The notes: generated by a model not told the origin, from the sequence alone. Numbered from the stretch's first letter, positions 27,020-36,883 are shown. The stretch is 64,000 bases of DNA from Sphingobacteriaceae bacterium (GCA_947479815.1 CANKAT010000005.1:1-64000), one strand, 5' to 3'. Program-made: numbers and translations.

Positions 27020-28255
27020 TTATTCGAATTCTGACTTCAGAATCTCAATTACATCCTTCACTGTTGTTTCTTCCAGATCGGTACGTTTTACCAATTCATC
27101 TGCATTTAATGCCAGAATTGATTTTGCTGTATCCAGTCCAACACGCTTGAATTCATCAATGATCCAGCCTTCAATTTCATCTGAAAATTCCTCAATATCC
27201 ACATCCTCATCATCTTCAAGTGCTTCACGATATACATCGATCTCGAATCCTGTTAGCTTTCCTGCTAACTTGATATTGTGACCACCACGGCCAATAGCCA
27301 GTGAAACCTGATCTGGTTTCAAATAGACTGCAGCTCTTTTTTCTTCTTCGTCTAATTTGATACTGGTGATCTTAGCCGGACTTAAAGCTCTTTGAATATA
27401 CAATGAAATATTGTTTGTAAAATTGATTACATCAATATTTTCATTCTTTAGTTCACGAACAATACCATGAATACGTGACCCCTTCATGCCCACACAAGCT
27501 CCTACAGGATCAATTCTGTCATCATAAGATTCTACCGCAACTTTTGCTCTTTCACCAGGCTCACGTACAATCTTTTTAATAGTTATCAGGCCATCAAAAA
27601 TTTCAGGAACTTCCATTTCGAACAAACGCTGTAGAAACTCTGGTGCAGTACGTGAAATAATAATCTTGGGGTTGCCATTTAACATTTCCACCTTTTCGAT
27701 TATTGCACGTACAGAATCTCCTTTTTTGAAATAATCTGCAGGGATCTGCTCAGTTTTAGGCAATAAAAGCTCATTGCCTTCATCATCGAGCACCAGTGTT
27801 TCTTTTTTCCAAACCTGATAAACTTCACCAGAAACAATTTCGCCAACACGATCTTTATATTTTTTAAATATTTCGTCTTTTTCAAGTTCAAGAATTTTTG
27901 AAACAAGTGTCTGACGGGCGGCAAGTATTGCTCTTCGGCCAAAACTTTCAAGTGTGATCTGTTCGATAAAATCATCACCAACTTCTAGATCAGCGTCAAA
28001 AGTTTTTACTTCAGCCAGCTCAATTTCTAGATCATCATCTTCAGAAAATCCATCCTCCATAACAGTACGGGTACGCCAGATCTCCAAATCACCATTATCC
28101 GGGTTGACAATCACATCGCAATTCTCGTCGGTACCATACCTTTTACGCAACATGCTGCGAAAAACCTCTTCCAAAACACTAATAACCGTAGGACGGTCAA
28201 TATTCTTAAAGTCTTTAAACTCCTGGAATGAATCGATTAAATTAATATTGCTCAT
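27020..28255 (-). CDS. nusA: Transcription termination/antitermination factor NusA
   Basis: A 411-residue RNA polymerase-binding factor. The N-terminal polymerase-binding domain (1-130) is followed by an S1 domain (about 135-200) and two KH domains with DPVGACVGMKGSRI near 243 and LAIGRGGHNIKLA near 315. A short acidic C-terminal helical region follows, and the AR2 repeats of E. coli NusA are missing, as is usual outside Proteobacteria. It lies between rimP (34 bases) and infB. Confidence 0.96.
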   Translation of the reverse strand: MSNINLIDSFQEFKDFKNIDRPTVISVLEEVFRSMLRKRYGTDENCDVIVNPDNGDLEIWRTRTVMEDGFSEDDDLEIELAEVKTFDADLEVGDDFIEQITLESFGRRAILAARQTLVSKILELEKDEIFKKYKDRVGEIVSGEVYQVWKKETLVLDDEGNELLLPKTEQIPADYFKKGDSVRAIIEKVEMLNGNPKIIISRTAPEFLQRLFEMEVPEIFDGLITIKKIVREPGERAKVAVESYDDRIDPVGACVGMKGSRIHGIVRELKNENIDVINFTNNISLYIQRALSPAKITSIKLDEEEKRAAVYLKPDQVSLAIGRGGHNIKLAGKLTGFEIDVYREALEDDEDVDIEEFSDEIEGWIIDEFKRVGLDTAKSILALNADELVKRTDLEETTVKDVIEILKSEFE

Positions 28256-28289
28256 TTTTTATTGAATTGGTCCCAATTTATATAGGACG

Positions 28290-28754
28290 TTATTTAAAAC
28301 TCACTAAAACTATACTTTCTGATATATTTTCAAATGGAATCAAGCTTTCTATCATTTCTACTTTTTTCCCTTTTTGTTTCACACTTTCTTGAATGGTAAT
28401 GCCCAACTCTTCGACATTAATCAATTTGCCTTCCTTCGTATTACCATCCAGCAACTTGATTTTCAAGGAGCGGTTGATATTTTTTTGAAATTGTCTGAAT
28501 GATTTTAGCGGGGTATCTATACCCGGAGAAGAAACCTCAAGCCTATATGCCTGTTCAATTGTATTTTCCTCTTCAAGATGAAAACCCACATGGCGACTAA
28601 TTGCAACACAATCACTAATTGCAACGCCCTTATCGCCATCTACTAAAATTGACAAAATTCCGCTCCCATGCATCTGCACATCAACCAAAAACAAATCTGG
28701 ACGATCAGCGATCTTCTCTTCAACTAATTCAACAACCCTTTTCTCTATATTCAT
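28290..28754 (-). CDS. rimP: Ribosome maturation factor RimP
   Basis: A 154-residue 30S assembly factor. It starts MNIEKRVVELVEEKIADR, carries the SPGIDTPLKSFRQFQKNI segment that matches the RimP hallmark, and ends in an SH3-like domain. I chose the ATG at 28754; an ATG 7 codons upstream adds residues that do not fit the family. First gene of the rimP-nusA-infB cluster. A terminator for the preceding lipoprotein gene lies just upstream. Confidence 0.92.
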   Translation of the reverse strand: MNIEKRVVELVEEKIADRPDLFLVDVQMHGSGILSILVDGDKGVAISDCVAISRHVGFHLEEENTIEQAYRLEVSSPGIDTPLKSFRQFQKNINRSLKIKLLDGNTKEGKLINVEELGITIQESVKQKGKKVEMIESLIPFENISESIVLVSFK

Positions 28755-28790
28755 AATCGATCTTTTTGATCCCATTAAAAAAATGGGAAG

Positions 28791-28825
28791 GTAAAAAAAG
28801 AGCCCCGATAACTTCGGGGCTCTTC
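28791..28825 (-). terminator. Terminator upstream of rimP
   Basis: On the minus strand AGAGCCCCGA pairs perfectly with TCGGGGCTCT and is followed by seven Ts. It ends the transcript of the lipoprotein gene at 28890-29345. Confidence 0.9.
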
Positions 28826-28889
28826 ACAGATCGATGCAAATATAAAAAAAAATCCGGCATTGCAAATACCTGGTTTCAATACATTTATA

Positions 28890-29345
28890 TTATTTACCTG
28901 AACTGAATTTAAATTCAATAAAGTCGGCGGTAGTAAATATTTTTTTGGTAGAAATTATATCTTCAGGCTTCCTGAGCAGAATTTTAGTATAACACCTTGC
29001 AAAGTAAGAGACACCAGATTTAAATTCTATAGCTGGCTTAAATTTAATCATATCTTCAGCGATAGTATAAGTTCCTTCCAAGGCGGATTGAAAATCTTTA
29101 AGTTCCTGATCGGAGGTATCTTTATAAACAGCAAAAAAATTGATCCATTCAGGATTCTTCAATGAATCAGTCCTCAATTCTTCAATCATATACGATGGCA
29201 CTTTAGATAGTATCACTTCTGTACTATCATCAGAAAGACCGATTTTTAGTTCGCTGCTTACCTTATCTTTTGGTATTTGTTGTTTACAGGAATTAAGTAA
29301 TAGAAAAAAAAATATGAAAATGTAAAACAGATTGTTCAATTTCAT
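28890..29345 (-). CDS. Hypothetical lipoprotein
   Basis: A 151-residue exported protein. The N-terminus is a lipoprotein signal: a hydrophobic run rich in Phe and Leu followed by the lipobox LLNSC (Cys at about residue 20). The mature part is hydrophilic with no domain I recognise. A strong terminator follows it, so it appears to be a single-gene transcript. It starts 28 bases from the divergent holin-like gene. Function unknown. Confidence 0.7.
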   Translation of the reverse strand: MKLNNLFYIFIFFFLLLNSCKQQIPKDKVSSELKIGLSDDSTEVILSKVPSYMIEELRTDSLKNPEWINFFAVYKDTSDQELKDFQSALEGTYTIAEDMIKFKPAIEFKSGVSYFARCYTKILLRKPEDIISTKKIFTTADFIEFKFSSGK

Positions 29346-29373
29346 TGTTTATTACATTTTATAATAATGAATT

Positions 29374-29721
29374 ATGAGACTAATCATTGAGATATTATTT
29401 ATGGGAGCTGCAGTTGCCATTGCTGCATACCTACTTCCAGGAGTTACGGTAGCGAATTTCTGGACTGCAATTGTAGCGGGCAGTCTCATAGCATTAGCCA
29501 ATGCTACAATCGGCATGATCCTTCGGATTTTGACTTTCCCAATCAATTTTTTAACGCTCGGATTAATGTCATTTATTATTACAGTGTTAATGGTATTATT
29601 AGTTGATCACTTAATGGCTGATTTCAATACACAAGGATTTTTCTCTGCCTTTTTATTTGCTGCTGTTCTTGCACTGATTCAAATGATATTTTCTGCTTTT
29701 CGGTCAGAAAAATCTGCTTAA
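29374..29721 (+). CDS. Phage holin family 4 (superfamily IV)-like membrane protein
   Basis: A 115-residue protein with four predicted membrane helices. The region LANATIGMILRILTFPINFLTLGLMSF matches the PF04020-type family (named after a mycobacteriophage holin but mostly found as chromosomal membrane proteins of unknown role). There are no phage genes nearby, so a lysis function is unlikely. A weak hairpin (29737-29762) separates it from the convergent M1 peptidase gene. Confidence 0.8.
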   Translation: MRLIIEILFMGAAVAIAAYLLPGVTVANFWTAIVAGSLIALANATIGMILRILTFPINFLTLGLMSFIITVLMVLLVDHLMADFNTQGFFSAFLFAAVLALIQMIFSAFRSEKSA

Positions 29722-29736
29722 ATTATATTTGAACCC

Positions 29737-29762
29737 AATCACTGTTTTTAGCATCAGTGATT
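29737..29762. terminator. Weak convergent terminator hairpin
   Basis: AATCACTG (29737-29744) and CAGTGATT (29755-29762) form an 8-bp stem between two convergent genes. T-runs are poor, so the call is tentative. Confidence 0.45.
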
Positions 29763-29766
29763 AGAT

Positions 29767-31887
29767 TTATTTTTTGGTTGCTTCATTAGTAGCCTTTTTC
29801 ACAGCTAACGATTTATCCCTGGCTGTAATTGCGAAAATAGTGCGATTATCCATTGATCGGTAATGTTTCCCAAGAATTTCAACCGCTGAAGTTCTTACCT
29901 GTGCATTGCCATCATTTAGAGCCAATTCCTTTATTTTTTGATAAACAGAGATCCTTTCTTCGTTTGAAAGGTATTCCAATACTAATAAAGAGGTATTACG
30001 AATTACCCAGTTTTTATCTTTAAATGCTGCAATCAATATCCTTTTTGAAAGGCTTTCATCTTTTTTCTGCAGGAGCATAATTACCGCCTCCATTCTATCC
30101 ATAAAAAGTGGAGCGTGCTCGTATTGAAATGCATATTGCTGCAAGGTTTTAACTTCTGATTTCTCAGCTAGAATATATTTTTCAGCATCAACGTTGACCA
30201 GATCCGGAAGTGCCGCTACGGGAAAAATAAAAGATTGCTTTTGCTTATCCAGAACAATCTCCTTACGTTCTACCTTTCCATTAAAATAAATATCAATAGC
30301 TAAAGGAATACGATAAAGCGGAGTTTTTGACAGGTCCTGATTTTGCCTGATCGTTACAGAAACCTCTTTCCTTTCAGGATCAAAAGTGTTCTGTATGTCT
30401 AAAACAGGGTGACCTGACGACAGAAACCATTGATTAAAAAACCAATTCATATCAGTACCTGTTACCTCTTCAAAAGCAAGTCTCAAATCATGAACTTCAG
30501 CAGATTTATAGGCATTACGGGTAAGATATAGGTTCAGAGCTTTGAAAAAGGCCGCATCTCCAACAGTCTTTCGCAGCATATGTAATATTCTACCACCTTT
30601 CTGATAGCTGATCTCATCAAACATGTGTTCACGATCTGCGTAATCAAAACGTATGACATCCAAGTTTTCAATACTTTTATTGCCGATATAAGCCGACAGA
30701 TCCTGAAATCCTTTAAAATCAGCCTGATCCCGACCATTTTTAAATTCATCCCATAAATATTCAGCATAGGTAGCAAATGACTCATTCAAGGGAAGATTTG
30801 CCCAGGATTCTGCAGTTACCAAATCTCCAAACCAATGATGAAAAAGCTCATGAGAGATGATATCATCCTGCTTTTGATCAATATACTGCCCTTCAGACAT
30901 ATTTAATCCTTCATAAAAAACTGTAGCGCTGGTATTTTCCATGGCTCCACTTACAAAATCTCTCACAACAATTTGCGAATATTTATCCCATGGATAATCA
31001 ACCCCTAGTTTCACAGAGAAAAATTCCATCATTTGGGGAGTGTTTCCGAACACAAGCCTAGCCGTTGAAGCATATGCAGGTTCGGTATAATAACTTACCT
31101 CCTTATCGCGCCATTTATCTTTGGTGATGGTAAAATTTCCTACAGCCAGCATGGTCAAATAAGTTGAATGCGCCTGCTCTTGTCTCCAGCTATCTGTACG
31201 AGTTCCATCGCCATTCATACTTGAAAACTCTAGGGTACCATTTGAAAGACTGACAAATTCATTAGGAACTGTGATATTTAGTTCCTGAGTCATTTTTTCT
31301 TGAGTGTCATTTATTGTAGGGAACCAGTTTGAGTTGCATTCAGTTTCACCCTGAGTCCAGATTTGTTTGGGTTTATCCTTGTCTTTTCCGTCTAGATTGA
31401 TAAAGTACATTCCACGGTCGCCAGATGACGATATATCTTCACCAATCTTTAACTTATTTGGCATGGCCACATAGTCTATAAAAACCGTATAATTCTGATC
31501 GTTATTATACACTTTATCAAGAGTAATTGAGAGTATTTTACCATCATATTTATACTGAAGAGGCTTTTTATCGTAACTGTTAACTAAAGAAACGTTTTTG
31601 ATACGAAAACCATTGGCGTTGAGCAACAACTGATCTGTAGCATAGAAATATGGTTTTGCCTGAATGGTAGCCTTTCCATGAACATAGGCACTGTCCCAGT
31701 CAAAGCTGAGGTCAAGTCTGGTATTAATCAGGTCAGTTTTTCTGGTGTAGCTGCCACGATATACTGTAGAACCTGGCATATTTTCAGTTACCGTGACCGG
31801 ATCAAGATTCAGCATTTTGGGTGTAGAACACGATTGAAAAAGAAATGCTGCGAACAATGGGCAGCATAGTATTAATTTATAGTTCAT
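29767..31887 (-). CDS. M1 family aminopeptidase, lipoprotein
   Basis: A 706-residue zinc aminopeptidase of the M1 family. It has a lipoprotein signal with Cys in LFQSCSTPK near residue 20, an N-terminal beta domain, the exopeptidase motif GAMEN near 311 and the zinc site HELFHHW near 347 with the third ligand in NESFATY 18 residues on. The C-terminal part holds HEAT-like helical repeats. It probably cleaves peptides at the outer membrane or in the periplasm. It lies 2 bases downstream of the TlpA-like gene and is likely cotranscribed. Confidence 0.92.
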   Translation of the reverse strand: MNYKLILCCPLFAAFLFQSCSTPKMLNLDPVTVTENMPGSTVYRGSYTRKTDLINTRLDLSFDWDSAYVHGKATIQAKPYFYATDQLLLNANGFRIKNVSLVNSYDKKPLQYKYDGKILSITLDKVYNNDQNYTVFIDYVAMPNKLKIGEDISSSGDRGMYFINLDGKDKDKPKQIWTQGETECNSNWFPTINDTQEKMTQELNITVPNEFVSLSNGTLEFSSMNGDGTRTDSWRQEQAHSTYLTMLAVGNFTITKDKWRDKEVSYYTEPAYASTARLVFGNTPQMMEFFSVKLGVDYPWDKYSQIVVRDFVSGAMENTSATVFYEGLNMSEGQYIDQKQDDIISHELFHHWFGDLVTAESWANLPLNESFATYAEYLWDEFKNGRDQADFKGFQDLSAYIGNKSIENLDVIRFDYADREHMFDEISYQKGGRILHMLRKTVGDAAFFKALNLYLTRNAYKSAEVHDLRLAFEEVTGTDMNWFFNQWFLSSGHPVLDIQNTFDPERKEVSVTIRQNQDLSKTPLYRIPLAIDIYFNGKVERKEIVLDKQKQSFIFPVAALPDLVNVDAEKYILAEKSEVKTLQQYAFQYEHAPLFMDRMEAVIMLLQKKDESLSKRILIAAFKDKNWVIRNTSLLVLEYLSNEERISVYQKIKELALNDGNAQVRTSAVEILGKHYRSMDNRTIFAITARDKSLAVKKATNEATKK

Positions 31888-31889
31888 CG

Positions 31890-33137
31890 TTATTTTTCTA
31901 CTAACATATCATCTATTGTTTTCTCGAACTCTTTTACAAAATCAGCATAATGGGATCCGGTTCCAGGTCCGCTAAAACCGGTATGGATCTTTCTGATTTT
32001 GCCATTTTTATCAATGATCATCAGGGTTGGAAATGCCATAAATTGTTTAATCATCGGTAAACTTTTAGAAACCTCCACTTTATCATTTGTAAATCCTGTG
32101 ACCAGCATATCATAAGGCACTGAAAATCTGTCTTTTAACCTAGATATATTTTTTCTAGAACGTTCAAAATCTTTGGTACGTTCATATGCCAGTGCAATAA
32201 TTTCAACCCCTTTATCCTGATATTTTTTATGAAAGCTGGTTAGATAGGCCGTTTCATCCATGCAATTAGGACACCATGATCCAAAAAACTGAACAAGCAC
32301 AATCTTGTTCTTAAACTTCTGGTCAGCAAGTGAAACTTTTTTCCCATCAAGACCCGGAAATGAAAAATCGATTTTATCATACCCATCTTTAAGATCGGTT
32401 ATTGAATATGCATCTGGAAGAATTGCCTTATGATCTTTATTCGCGGTCCAGGTTTCAATAGAAGATAAGCCAGAATAGAATTTGCCTTCGGTAATGGTGC
32501 TATCATTCAAAAGCTTACCTGTGAAAAGATAGGCATGACTTCCGTCAAAACAGGATAGATATAATTTTTGATCAGAAACTGTTCCTTCAAGGAAGCGGTA
32601 ATCGCCGGTTGTAGTTAAAAATGTTCCGAAAACACGGCCATTTTCCTGGGTAAATTCACCAATTGAGGCATAACTACCTTTGTTATTTAAAGTATTGAAT
32701 GTAACTGACCAACGCCCAGCTATAGCGGTTTTAGTAGCAGTATTATCTTTGAAAAAACGCCAAAGGTTGCCTTTTTGGGCATTAAACTGCAAAACTTCAT
32801 CACTATCACCATAATGCTTTATCCATTTTCCGCTAAGTGTTTCATTTTTTAGCGATGCTCTGATCTCTGAATCGAAAAGAGGCATCTGAATAATAACGGA
32901 ATCGGATAGTTTAGAAATTTCATTGACTCTAAATCGTTCTTTTCCATTGATAATATCTAGTAATTTCTGGTCAGCAGAATCGGTTACTTCAAAATTAAAG
33001 GGAATCTCTTCACCAGATCCTGTTTTTAGGGTGGCCCGCCATATTCCTGTTTGTAATGCACCATCAGAAGTGCCCTTGCAGGATGAAATTAGGATTATAA
33101 GTAAACCTACTCCTATTAAATTGAAAAAATATTTCAT
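31890..33137 (-). CDS. TlpA-like thioredoxin-fold lipoprotein
   Basis: A 415-residue protein with a lipoprotein signal (LIILISSC, Cys near residue 20). About 240 residues of a beta-rich region are followed by a C-terminal thioredoxin fold of the TlpA/ResA type with the active-site motif WCPNC near residue 287 and a cis-Pro in MAFPTLMII. It should act as a disulfide oxidoreductase facing the periplasm. The N-terminal part resembles DUF4369-like neighbours of Bacteroidota thioredoxins but I cannot name it with confidence. Followed 2 bases later by the M1 peptidase gene. Confidence 0.88.
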   Translation of the reverse strand: MKYFFNLIGVGLLIILISSCKGTSDGALQTGIWRATLKTGSGEEIPFNFEVTDSADQKLLDIINGKERFRVNEISKLSDSVIIQMPLFDSEIRASLKNETLSGKWIKHYGDSDEVLQFNAQKGNLWRFFKDNTATKTAIAGRWSVTFNTLNNKGSYASIGEFTQENGRVFGTFLTTTGDYRFLEGTVSDQKLYLSCFDGSHAYLFTGKLLNDSTITEGKFYSGLSSIETWTANKDHKAILPDAYSITDLKDGYDKIDFSFPGLDGKKVSLADQKFKNKIVLVQFFGSWCPNCMDETAYLTSFHKKYQDKGVEIIALAYERTKDFERSRKNISRLKDRFSVPYDMLVTGFTNDKVEVSKSLPMIKQFMAFPTLMIIDKNGKIRKIHTGFSGPGTGSHYADFVKEFEKTIDDMLVEK

Positions 33138-33153
33138 AGTTGAATGTACTGGA

Positions 33154-34293
33154 TTATTTTAAAATTTCGCGTGCAATAATCATACGCTGAATCTCTGATG
33201 TTCCTTCATATATCTGAGTTATCTTGGCATCGCGCATGAGTCGTTCAACATGATACTCTTTAACGAAACCATATCCGCCATGTATTTGAACAGCTTCAAC
33301 AGTAGTTCTCATTGCTACATCAGAAGCAAAAAGTTTAGCCATTGAACTTGACAGTGCATAAGGCAGTCCCTGATCTTTTAACCAAGCAGCTTTTAAGCAG
33401 AGCATCCGTGCAGCTTCTATTTCAGTTGCCATGTCTGCGAGCTTAAATTGTATGGCCTGATGAGCTGCAATAGGTTTACCAAAGGTTTTACGTTCTTTTG
33501 AATAAGCCAATGCTAGTTCGTAGGCCCCGGAAGCAATACCCAATGCTTGAGCGGCAATACCTATACGTCCACCATCAAGAGTTTTCATTGCAAAAGTGAA
33601 GCCAAAACCTTCCTCACCAATTCGATTTTCTTTAGGAACCTTTACATCTGTAAACATTAAGGAATGAGTATCAGATCCACGAATGCCAAGTTTGTTTTCC
33701 TTAGGACCAACGCTGAAGCCTTCCATTCCTTTTTCAACAATAAGCACATTGATACCCTTATGTCTGAGAGCAGAATTGGTTTGAGCAATAACCAAATACG
33801 TAGAGGCATTCCCTCCATTTGTGATCCAGTTTTTTGTTCCGTTTAGCAGGTAGTGATCACCCATATCTACTGCTGTAGTATGTTGAGCGGTAGCATCTGA
33901 GCCTGCTTCTGGCTCTGAAAGGCAAAATGCCCCGATATTTTGTCCTGCTGCTAATGGCTTCAAATATTTTTCCTTTTGAAATTCAGAACCGTATTTTTCA
34001 AGTCCAAAACAAACTAGGGAATTATTAGCAGAAACAACTACCGAAGCAGATGCATCAATTTTTGAGAGTTCCTCCATGGCAAGAACATAAGAAATGGTAT
34101 CCATTCCAGAGCCATTATATTTTGGATCAACCATCATCCCAAGAAAGCCCAGCTCTCCTAGTTTTTTGATCTGTTCATAAGGGAATTTTTGATGTTCATC
34201 TCTCTCAATTACTCCCGGCTTCAACTCAGTATTGGCAAAATCTCTGGCAGCCTGTTGTATCATCAGGTGCTCTTCGGATAGTTCAAAATACAT
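33154..34293 (-). CDS. Acyl-CoA dehydrogenase (short/medium chain type)
   Basis: A 379-residue FAD enzyme that oxidises acyl-CoA to trans-2-enoyl-CoA. The flavin-binding motif is LSEPEAGSDA near residue 128, the WITNGG segment follows near 155, and the catalytic Glu stands in IYEGTSEIQR near 360, the position used by butyryl/glutaryl-type enzymes. I chose the ATG at 34293 (MYFELSEEHLMIQ), because the longer form adds seven residues that do not fit the family. The gene lies 16 bases upstream of the TlpA gene, same strand. Confidence 0.92.
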   Translation of the reverse strand: MYFELSEEHLMIQQAARDFANTELKPGVIERDEHQKFPYEQIKKLGELGFLGMMVDPKYNGSGMDTISYVLAMEELSKIDASASVVVSANNSLVCFGLEKYGSEFQKEKYLKPLAAGQNIGAFCLSEPEAGSDATAQHTTAVDMGDHYLLNGTKNWITNGGNASTYLVIAQTNSALRHKGINVLIVEKGMEGFSVGPKENKLGIRGSDTHSLMFTDVKVPKENRIGEEGFGFTFAMKTLDGGRIGIAAQALGIASGAYELALAYSKERKTFGKPIAAHQAIQFKLADMATEIEAARMLCLKAAWLKDQGLPYALSSSMAKLFASDVAMRTTVEAVQIHGGYGFVKEYHVERLMRDAKITQIYEGTSEIQRMIIAREILK

Positions 34294-34400
34294 AGTAATT
34301 GGTTTTTTATTCAAAAATACTGTTTCAAGAGGACATCCTGAATGCAGATAGTATATATTATTAAAATGGATGATACTATTAATGCAGAATCAAAAATAGG

Positions 34401-34895
34401 TTAAGAGAGAGATCTTATCTTTTTTTCAATACTCGAGGTAGAATAACCTGAGAGGTATTCAATGGTTTGAACATTGCCACCATATCCTAAAACAAGATCT
34501 GAACCAACAATCTGATCAACTGTATAGTCAGCACCTTTAACCAAAACATCGGGTCTAATCTGGGCAATTAATCCAATAGGGGTAGGATCATCAAACAGGA
34601 TAACAGCATCTACAAATGAGAGTGAGGCAAGCATGATTGATCGTGAATATTGATCAATTATTGGTCTGCTTGGCCCCTTGAGAGCCGATGTTGAGGCATC
34701 TGAATTGAGTCCAATAACTAATTTATTGCCCAAATCAGCAGCCTTTGATAGATAGTCGATATGACCAAGGTGCAGCAAATCAAAACAGCCATTAGTAAAT
34801 ACAATTTTCTTTTCAAGTAGACGCCAAGTATTCAGGTTGGCGCGAAGCTCTTCTATATGAAAGACCTTTCCTTTAATTAGTTCCAGCTTCGTCAT
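34401..34895 (-). CDS. rfaE2: D-glycero-beta-D-manno-heptose 1-phosphate adenylyltransferase
   Basis: A 164-residue nucleotidyltransferase equal to the C-terminal half of HldE (RfaE2). The cytidylyltransferase motif FTNGCFDLLHLGH (HxGH near residue 42) and the Asn-Ser-Asp of GLNSDAST are intact. It activates heptose 1-phosphate to ADP-heptose for lipopolysaccharide. The kinase half is not attached, as is usual in Bacteroidota. Its start overlaps the end of the upstream membrane-protein gene by 23 bases, suggesting translational coupling. Confidence 0.88.
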   Translation of the reverse strand: MTKLELIKGKVFHIEELRANLNTWRLLEKKIVFTNGCFDLLHLGHIDYLSKAADLGNKLVIGLNSDASTSALKGPSRPIIDQYSRSIMLASLSFVDAVILFDDPTPIGLIAQIRPDVLVKGADYTVDQIVGSDLVLGYGGNVQTIEYLSGYSTSSIEKKIRSLS

Positions 34896-35886
34896 TTCCG
34901 ATCTTTTTTGGTGAATTAATAAAAAGTAAAATTAAGCTTATTGAACCAGTAATTAGAATAATTAATGTTTGAGAGGAGTGAAGTAAAAGTGCAAAGGCTA
35001 GTCCCTCACTCCTTTCAATCCCATAAATAGTCAGCCCTTCAGAAACCATCCAGTGAAATGCTCCAATGCCGCCCTGCACCGGGGCAATCATAGCAAGGCT
35101 GCTGAAAACCAATGTTGAAAGTGCCACCAATGGGCCTAATTCGGCGGTAGATTTTAATGCAAAAAAACATAAGTATACCGATATTCCATACATCAGCCAG
35201 ATTAGAATTGAACAGGCAATGAACCCGCCCTTTTTGTCCATAGACTTTATTGAAAAGATTCCACTTTTAATATCCAAATAGAACTTATGGATTTGAGCCC
35301 AAATACCTAATTTCTTTCTTTTTTTAAAGATATAGAACACTATTAACAGTAGAATCAGCATACAGGACGCAAAAACCAACAATGTTAAATGACCTTCACT
35401 TCCGGTTAACTTTATCAATAGGTTATTGTAAAGAAAATCTGAAAGCAAACCAAACTGAAGTACGATTGCCAAAAATATAATGACCCCAAGCATCAGGAGA
35501 TCTATCAGTCGTTCAGCTACCACGGTTCCGAAAAGTTTTACAATAGGAATTTGATCTGTTTTGTTTATCACTCCGCACCGTGAAACTTCTCCCATCCTTG
35601 GAAAGGCAAGATTAGCTAGATATCCAATGAGCACAGCAGAAAAAGTATTGATCAATGAAGGAGTGCCATGCCCAAGAGAGCTGATCATCATTCTCCATCG
35701 ATAAGCCCTGATTAGATGAGCAAAATAAGCAAAGAGTACAGATGCAAAAACCCAAACATATTCAGCTTTCCGTAAATCTTCGAGCAGTAAAGTTAGATTC
35801 TGATCTTTGAAGGCAACGTATAAAAGTACTATGCCTGTTAGTAGTAGTATAAGATATTTGAAGCCTTTAGCTATAAACTGTTTCAT
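34873..35886 (-). CDS. UPF0104/LPG-synthase TM family membrane protein
   Basis: A 337-residue inner-membrane protein with about eight helices. The segments AYRWRMMISSLGHGTP and PRMGEVSRCGVI near residues 62 and 97 and MIAPVQGGIGAFHW near 263 are hallmarks of the family that forms the flippase part of MprF and stands alone as UPF0104/AglD2-like proteins. It may move a lipid or act in envelope biogenesis; the substrate is unknown. It lies between panC (11 bases upstream) and the overlapping ADP-heptose enzyme gene. Confidence 0.82.
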   Translation of the reverse strand: MKQFIAKGFKYLILLLTGIVLLYVAFKDQNLTLLLEDLRKAEYVWVFASVLFAYFAHLIRAYRWRMMISSLGHGTPSLINTFSAVLIGYLANLAFPRMGEVSRCGVINKTDQIPIVKLFGTVVAERLIDLLMLGVIIFLAIVLQFGLLSDFLYNNLLIKLTGSEGHLTLLVFASCMLILLLIVFYIFKKRKKLGIWAQIHKFYLDIKSGIFSIKSMDKKGGFIACSILIWLMYGISVYLCFFALKSTAELGPLVALSTLVFSSLAMIAPVQGGIGAFHWMVSEGLTIYGIERSEGLAFALLLHSSQTLIILITGSISLILLFINSPKKIGNDEAGTN

Positions 35887-35897
35887 AAATTATATTC

Positions 35898-36737
35898 CTA
35901 TTTAAGTATCATATTATCAATAATACGGATTAACCCTACTTTTGCTGCAACTAAGGCAATCAAGCTAGCGGGACGTTTTGATGAAGTGGCTGCAAATGAA
36001 TTTGCATTAAAAATCTCAAAATACTCAATTTCTATACCCGGAGCAGCTTTCAAGTAAGATTCTGCCTCTTTTTTGATCTGAGGAATAGCTTTGGTTTTAA
36101 ACTGCTCTTTTACTTTATTAAGCGCTTTAAACAAAGCAAGTGCATTCTTTCTGTCATCGGGCGACAAATAAATATTTCTGGAGCTCATGGCCAACCCGTC
36201 AGTTTCACGAATAATTGGGCAAAGTACAAGCTTAATCTTTACAAAAAGCTTTTTAACCATGTAAGAGATCACTATAAACTGCTGGTAATCTTTTTGTCCA
36301 AAAAAAGCGTAATGTGGATTTATGGTATCAAATAGTTTTTTAACGATCTGGGTAACCCCTTGGTAATGTCCCGGCCTAATCTTTCCTTCAAGGATTTTGT
36401 CAAGATTACCAAGCTCAATATTCCATTTTTCGTCACTAGAATACATTTCATTTACTCCAGGGATGAAAAGTACATGACAATTAACTTCTTCTAGCTTTCT
36501 AATATCATCATCAACCGGCCGAGGATAGTTTTCAAGATCTTTTTTATCGGTAAATTGAGTAGGATTTACAAAAATACTACAAACTATAACATCAGCTTTT
36601 TGTTTGGCAAGTTTAATCATAGATAAATGCCCATCATGCAATGCACCCATAGTTGGAACAAAACCTATGGATTTACCTGATGCCCTCAATTCATTCAAAT
36701 AATTATGAACCGATTGTCTGCTGTTAAAGATTTTCAA
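35898..36737 (-). CDS. panC: Pantoate-beta-alanine ligase
   Basis: A 279-residue enzyme that joins pantoate and beta-alanine to make pantothenate, the vitamin B5 precursor of CoA. FVPTMGALHDGHLSM near residue 25 (HxGH), FGQKDYQQF near 148 and MSSRNIYL near 178 are the substrate and ATP sites. No ATG is available: starts possible are TTG at 36764 or TTG at 36737. I prefer the second because MKIFNSRQSVHNYL aligns with known N-termini. panD, often next to panC, is 7.5 kb away on the other strand. Confidence 0.92.
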   Translation of the reverse strand: MKIFNSRQSVHNYLNELRASGKSIGFVPTMGALHDGHLSMIKLAKQKADVIVCSIFVNPTQFTDKKDLENYPRPVDDDIRKLEEVNCHVLFIPGVNEMYSSDEKWNIELGNLDKILEGKIRPGHYQGVTQIVKKLFDTINPHYAFFGQKDYQQFIVISYMVKKLFVKIKLVLCPIIRETDGLAMSSRNIYLSPDDRKNALALFKALNKVKEQFKTKAIPQIKKEAESYLKAAPGIEIEYFEIFNANSFAATSSKRPASLIALVAAKVGLIRIIDNMILK

Positions 36738-36810
36738 AATATTAACTGATTTTAATAGGGTCAAAAATGGTTAAATACTTTGCGAGAACCAAAACGATTT
36801 GCGTAATTCA

Positions 36811-36841
36811 TTGATATTTCATAAGATAATGCTTATCTTTG
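36811..36841 (+). promoter_or_regulatory. Promoter of the glycogen-synthase-like gene
   Basis: TTG at 36811-36813 and TATCTTTG at 36834-36841, 20 bases apart, match the Bacteroidota promoter. It lies in the divergent panC interval, 43 bases before the start. Confidence 0.7.
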
Positions 36842-36883
36842 CTCTTCTATTTTTTTTACACCCCCAAATTAACCAAAACGGAG

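Noticed and set aside
29374-29721. Prophage or lysis module around the holin-like protein
   Set aside because: No endolysin, spanin, integrase or structural phage gene is nearby, and this family is widespread as a chromosomal membrane protein.
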